DNA of 64,000 nucleotides, taken from contig CAYZJB010000002.1 of NCBI GenBank assembly GCA_964478735.1, positions 1-64,000 on the forward strand, in the 5' to 3' direction. The position numbers and the translations under genes were made by a program. Source of the DNA: CAYZJB01 sp964478735 (GTDB taxonomy: Bacteria > CLD3 > SB21). The notes below the pieces were generated by a model. That model made no database searches, was not told the DNA's origin, and saw only the letters and a list, made by a program, of their open reading frames with translations. The number at the start of each line of letters is the position of its first letter. The first letter of the stretch is position 1. Positions 61,163 through 64,000 of this stretch are shown in pieces.

Positions 61163-62125
61163 TTATTCCTGGACGAGCGTAACGCCGCCTTCTTTGTAGA
61201 CACAGACTCCGCCACCGTCGGTACCGATCCAGAGGTTACCGAGACTGTCGACGTACAGCGTGTTTACCCGGTTAGTGGACAATTGCGAATTGCCCGTCGT
61301 GAATACCGTCCAGGCGGTTCCGTCGAATTTTGCCAATCCTTTGGGTGTCCCAATCCATTTGTTGTCGGCGCCATCGATAGCGATTGCTCGGATGACATTG
61401 TCCGGGAGCCCGGAATTGGCTTTTGTATACGACGTCCATTCTTTTCCGTCGTAGGACGCAAGGCCATAAGACGTGCCCACCCACAACGTTCCGGCTTTAC
61501 CGACTCCCAGTGCTTTGGCGTTGAGGCTCGGAAGTTTGGCATTGGTCGTGTCAAACTGGGACCACGTTGTATCCATAAGCCGGCATAAGCCGACGCTCAT
61601 CGCAACCCAGAGGGTATTGCCGGTCATCGCAATAGCCGTGACGTCGTTGTCGAGCAGTCCGGAGTTGACGATGTTGTACACCTTCCAGTCATTGTCGTCG
61701 AAAACGGCAAGTCCCGCACCTGTGGCGATCCATTTATTGCCGTTGTCGTCGATCAGCACTTCATTGACCTTGTTGGCCGGGATTTTGGAGTTGGTGATGT
61801 CGAATCCGTCCCAATTGGTTCCGGCCATCTTCGACAGGCCAATGGCGGTACCGAACCATTTGGTACCGTCCTTGGCGATGGCGATAGACTTCACGTCGTT
61901 GTCCGTTAGAGACGAGTTTTCGACGGTGAGCCGATCGATCTTTTCGGTCGTCCGGTCCAGTTGAAGGATTCCTTTTCTCGTTCCGATCCAAACGATGTTG
62001 CCTTCCTCGCGTATCGTATTAACGGATTCTTTGTCCGCAAATGTACGCCACTCGGATTGACCGCACGACAGCAGCAGCAAAGCCGTTCCACACGCGCACA
62101 GCGTCCTCATGAATTGCTTTGTCAT
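61163..62125 (-). CDS. two-component regulator propeller (Reg_prop) lipoprotein
   Basis: A 320-residue lipoprotein: signal peptide with lipobox LLLSC (Cys21) and about seven propeller blades of the form GTxWVGTxxGLxxxDGxxWTxFxxxNSxLxxNxVxAIAxD. Start ATG 62125 has GGAGG 7 nt upstream; the ATG at 62131 is only 1 nt from it. These repeats usually form the sensor of hybrid two-component systems, but here they stand alone without kinase, so a surface or periplasmic binding role is more likely. It precedes the terminator. Confidence 0.85.
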   Translation of the reverse strand: MTKQFMRTLCACGTALLLLSCGQSEWRTFADKESVNTIREEGNIVWIGTRKGILQLDRTTEKIDRLTVENSSLTDNDVKSIAIAKDGTKWFGTAIGLSKMAGTNWDGFDITNSKIPANKVNEVLIDDNGNKWIATGAGLAVFDDNDWKVYNIVNSGLLDNDVTAIAMTGNTLWVAMSVGLCRLMDTTWSQFDTTNAKLPSLNAKALGVGKAGTLWVGTSYGLASYDGKEWTSYTKANSGLPDNVIRAIAIDGADNKWIGTPKGLAKFDGTAWTVFTTGNSQLSTNRVNTLYVDSLGNLWIGTDGGGVCVYKEGGVTLVQE

Positions 62126-62153
62126 CGTCATACCTCCTGGTTTAGTGTGTTTC

Positions 62154-63179
62154 TCATGATACCGTCCAAACGTCGCCTTTATTCAGCAATTGGCGCAAAT
62201 TTCCCTCGCCGAGTTTCGTTTTGGCCATGGCGATTTGCGTCCGGATGTCCTCTTCGTACGTATTTCGTTCGACGGCCCGGATGACGCCGATCGGAGTTGG
62301 AAAATTGGGCCGCTCGTGAAGATGCGCCAGCATCCAGTGCAGCGTCGTATCTTTCGTATGCATATCGTGAACGAGGCAATCGTTGGCCGAATGGACACCG
62401 TCATCGAGTGAGACAACGACGGGCGTCAATCCGTCCATCTTGATTCCACGGTTTCGCGACTTGCCGAACACCAACGGCTTTCCGTGTTCCAGGTAAACGG
62501 TGGTGTCGGGGCGCGAGTCTTTTTCGGTGAGGTGAAAAAACGCACCGTCGTTGAAAATGTTGCAGTTCTGATAAATCTCGACGAACGCCGTTCCGCGGTG
62601 TAAGGCGGCCATGCGGAGCACGTCCTGCATTCCTTTGGGATCGCGGTCCATACTGCGGGCAATGAACGTTCCGCCCGCTCCCAGCGCCAGCGATAACGGG
62701 TTGACGGGATGATCGAGCGAGCCCATCGGCGTGGATTTCGTGATTTTTCCGATTTCGGACGTCGGGGAGTACTGGCCTTTGGTTAATCCGTAAATCCGGT
62801 TATTGAACAACAGGTATTTGATATCGATGTTCCGTCGAATCGCGTGCATGAAATGATTTCCGCCGATGCTGAGCGAATCTCCGTCCCCGCTGATCACCCA
62901 GACGCTGAGATCGGGATTGGCGATTTTGATGCCGGTGGCGATTGCCGGCGCACGGCCATGGATCGTGTGGAATCCGTACGTATTCATATAATACGGAAAA
63001 CGGCTCGAACAGCCGATGCCGGATACAAAAACGTACTTCTCGCGCGGGATGCCCAGATCGGGGAGCGTTCGCTGGACCTGGGCCAGGATTGAATAATCCC
63101 CGCATCCCGGGCACCATCGAATTTCCTGGTCGGATTCGAAATCTTTTTTAGTCGGCTTGACGGTCGTTTCGGTCGTCAT
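62154..63179 (-). CDS. korB: 2-oxoacid:ferredoxin oxidoreductase, beta subunit
   Basis: It binds TPP and, with the alpha subunit, converts a 2-oxoacid plus CoA to acyl-CoA and reduced ferredoxin. The 341-residue protein has the Cys-containing RWCPGCGDYSIL (first cluster ligands), GIGCSSRFPYY, GRAPAIATGIK and the TPP motif GDGDSLSIGGNHFMHAIRRN. It is similar to KorB. Its ATG overlaps the alpha stop (ATGA). 2-Oxoglutarate is the probable substrate, but pyruvate is not excluded. Confidence 0.93.
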   Translation of the reverse strand: MTTETTVKPTKKDFESDQEIRWCPGCGDYSILAQVQRTLPDLGIPREKYVFVSGIGCSSRFPYYMNTYGFHTIHGRAPAIATGIKIANPDLSVWVISGDGDSLSIGGNHFMHAIRRNIDIKYLLFNNRIYGLTKGQYSPTSEIGKITKSTPMGSLDHPVNPLSLALGAGGTFIARSMDRDPKGMQDVLRMAALHRGTAFVEIYQNCNIFNDGAFFHLTEKDSRPDTTVYLEHGKPLVFGKSRNRGIKMDGLTPVVVSLDDGVHSANDCLVHDMHTKDTTLHWMLAHLHERPNFPTPIGVIRAVERNTYEEDIRTQIAMAKTKLGEGNLRQLLNKGDVWTVS

Positions 63180-64000
63180 GATCGCGCTCCGATCAGTTCT
63201 TCGATTTTGGTTTGAATCTCCCTCGCACTAAACGGCTGTCCGGAGATTTTGTTCAAATCCACGGTGGGAATGAGGTATTCGTACCGGACGATTTTCGACA
63301 GTTGACCGAGATTGATCTCCGGAATCAGGACGGTTTTGAATCGCTTGAGGATGTCGTGGAGATCGCCGGGTAGCGGATTGAGCCAGCGCAGATGGATACG
63401 GGACACGGCCATTCCTTTTTTCTGGCATCGTTCGACCGCCGTACGAATAGCGCCGTACGTGCTTCCCCAGCCCAGAACCATCAAATCGCCATGGTCGGGT
63501 CCGTGAATTTCCGTCGGCGGAATATCCTGGACGATGCACTTGATTTTTTCATCCCGGAGCCGGCACATCATCTCGTGGTTGTCCGGTTCATAATTAACCG
63601 TGCCCGTCACGTTTTTTTTCTCCAGCCCGCCGATGCGGTGTTCGAGACCGGGCGTTCCCGGAATGGCCCAGGCACGGGCCATCGTCGTTTCGTCACGCCG
63701 GTAGGGATGGAATTCTCCGCTGGAAGGGTTTTGCGTAACGCGAATGGACGGGAGGTGGTCGGGGTCCTGGATTTTCCATGGTTCCGCCCCGTTGCCAATG
63801 TACCCGTCGGACAGTAAGACGACCGGCGTCATGTATTTAATTGCGATCCGGATGGCTTCGTATGCCACGTCGAAACAATCGGCGGGCCGCGACGCGGCCA
63901 TAACGGCCAGCGGCGATTCCGAATTACGCCCGTACAACGCCTGCAGCAAGTCGGCCTGTTCCGTTTTCGTCGGCATACCCGTGCTTGGGCCGGCCCGTTG
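63176..64000 (-). CDS. korA: 2-oxoacid:ferredoxin oxidoreductase, alpha subunit (partial, 5' end outside window)
   Basis: The visible 274 residues are the C-terminal part of the fused gamma-alpha subunit. The frame is open to the window edge and begins in the conserved GPSTGMPTKTEQADLL segment; further parts are YMTPVVLLSDGYIGNGAEPW, the substrate domain with RLRDEKI, and the C-terminal GWGSTYGAIRTAVERCQKKG. It is translationally coupled to korB. The N-terminal gamma domain lies beyond 64000. Confidence 0.9.
   Translation of the reverse strand, partial: QRAGPSTGMPTKTEQADLLQALYGRNSESPLAVMAASRPADCFDVAYEAIRIAIKYMTPVVLLSDGYIGNGAEPWKIQDPDHLPSIRVTQNPSSGEFHPYRRDETTMARAWAIPGTPGLEHRIGGLEKKNVTGTVNYEPDNHEMMCRLRDEKIKCIVQDIPPTEIHGPDHGDLMVLGWGSTYGAIRTAVERCQKKGMAVSRIHLRWLNPLPGDLHDILKRFKTVLIPEINLGQLSKIVRYEYLIPTVDLNKISGQPFSAREIQTKIEELIGARS

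Overview
The window is 64 kb of dense bacterial chromosome with moderate GC and no rRNA, CRISPR array, intact transposase or phage gene. Several features point to the FCB superphylum (Bacteroidetes/Ignavibacteria/Calditrichaeota/KSB1-like lineages): a TonB-dependent receptor with an N-terminal carboxypeptidase-regulatory-like domain, repeat-rich lipoproteins, LytS/LytR-type signalling, DUF4388 (PATAN) signalling, two-component-regulator-type propeller lipoproteins and a fused E1 alpha-beta 2-oxoacid dehydrogenase. The phylum itself cannot be fixed from sequence reading alone. Shine-Dalgarno sites are common, and several promoters share a TTGNNN-17-TACTTT pattern.

Layout. 1-6 kb: a tolC-macA-macB type tripartite efflux operon with a separate ATPase and two permeases. 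6.2-9.3 kb: an outer-membrane protein coupled to glnB, then glnA. 9.4-13.7 kb: prfB (with a programmed frameshift), argS, a PfkB sugar kinase and ptsN. 13.6-15.2 kb (minus strand): PspC-domain protein, membrane protein and a YhbY-type RNA-binding protein. 15.3-17.8 kb: hrcA, grpE, tRNA-Arg(CCU) and a membrane TPR protein. 17.9-20.8 kb: a GH57 glycosidase and an agmatinase-like ureohydrolase. 20.9-29.1 kb (minus strand): a cNMP-binding/DUF4388/pseudo-receiver protein; a site-2 protease, dipeptide epimerase and small membrane protein; a hybrid kinase, rnpA and rsmI; two amidase-3 family proteins and a TPR protein. 29.3-32.3 kb: rpsU, then an FAD oxidoreductase and a polyferredoxin membrane protein. 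32.3-36.9 kb: a collapsed LytS/LytR chimera, a beta-propeller lipoprotein and an acyl-CoA carboxylase beta subunit. 36.9-41.5 kb (minus strand): a TonB-dependent receptor flanked by two paralogous repeat lipoproteins. 41.7-43.5 kb: VOC protein, DUF4442 protein and nitronate monooxygenase family protein. 43.5-50.7 kb: a coupled operon (esterase, cyclophilin, envelope protein, multi-spanning membrane protein) divergent from a YbbA-YbbP type ABC exporter. 50.6-52.7 kb: a MarR-GNAT fusion, two gene remnants and an ACP phosphodiesterase-like protein. 52.9-64 kb: transketolase with a basic tail, lipoprotein MsrA, E1 alpha-beta fusion, YbjN protein, CcmB, a nitrilase-family amidase, RsgA, a propeller lipoprotein and the beta and (partial) alpha subunits of a 2-oxoacid:ferredoxin oxidoreductase.

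How it fits together. Most of the window is housekeeping (translation, nitrogen control, central carbon metabolism, cell wall) with envelope and signalling modules between. The parts most worth a second look are: the TonB receptor bracketed by two related lipoproteins, one lacking a normal start codon and carrying an apparent late frameshift; the LytS/LytR pair reduced to one chimeric frame by a deletion plus a 1-nt slip; two unrelated gene remnants abutting in one frame near 51.77 kb; rnpA placed between a hybrid kinase and rsmI with ATGA overlaps; a pseudo-receiver and a degenerate amidase; and a recurring promoter architecture. Some single-base frameshifts could be sequencing or assembly errors rather than biology.
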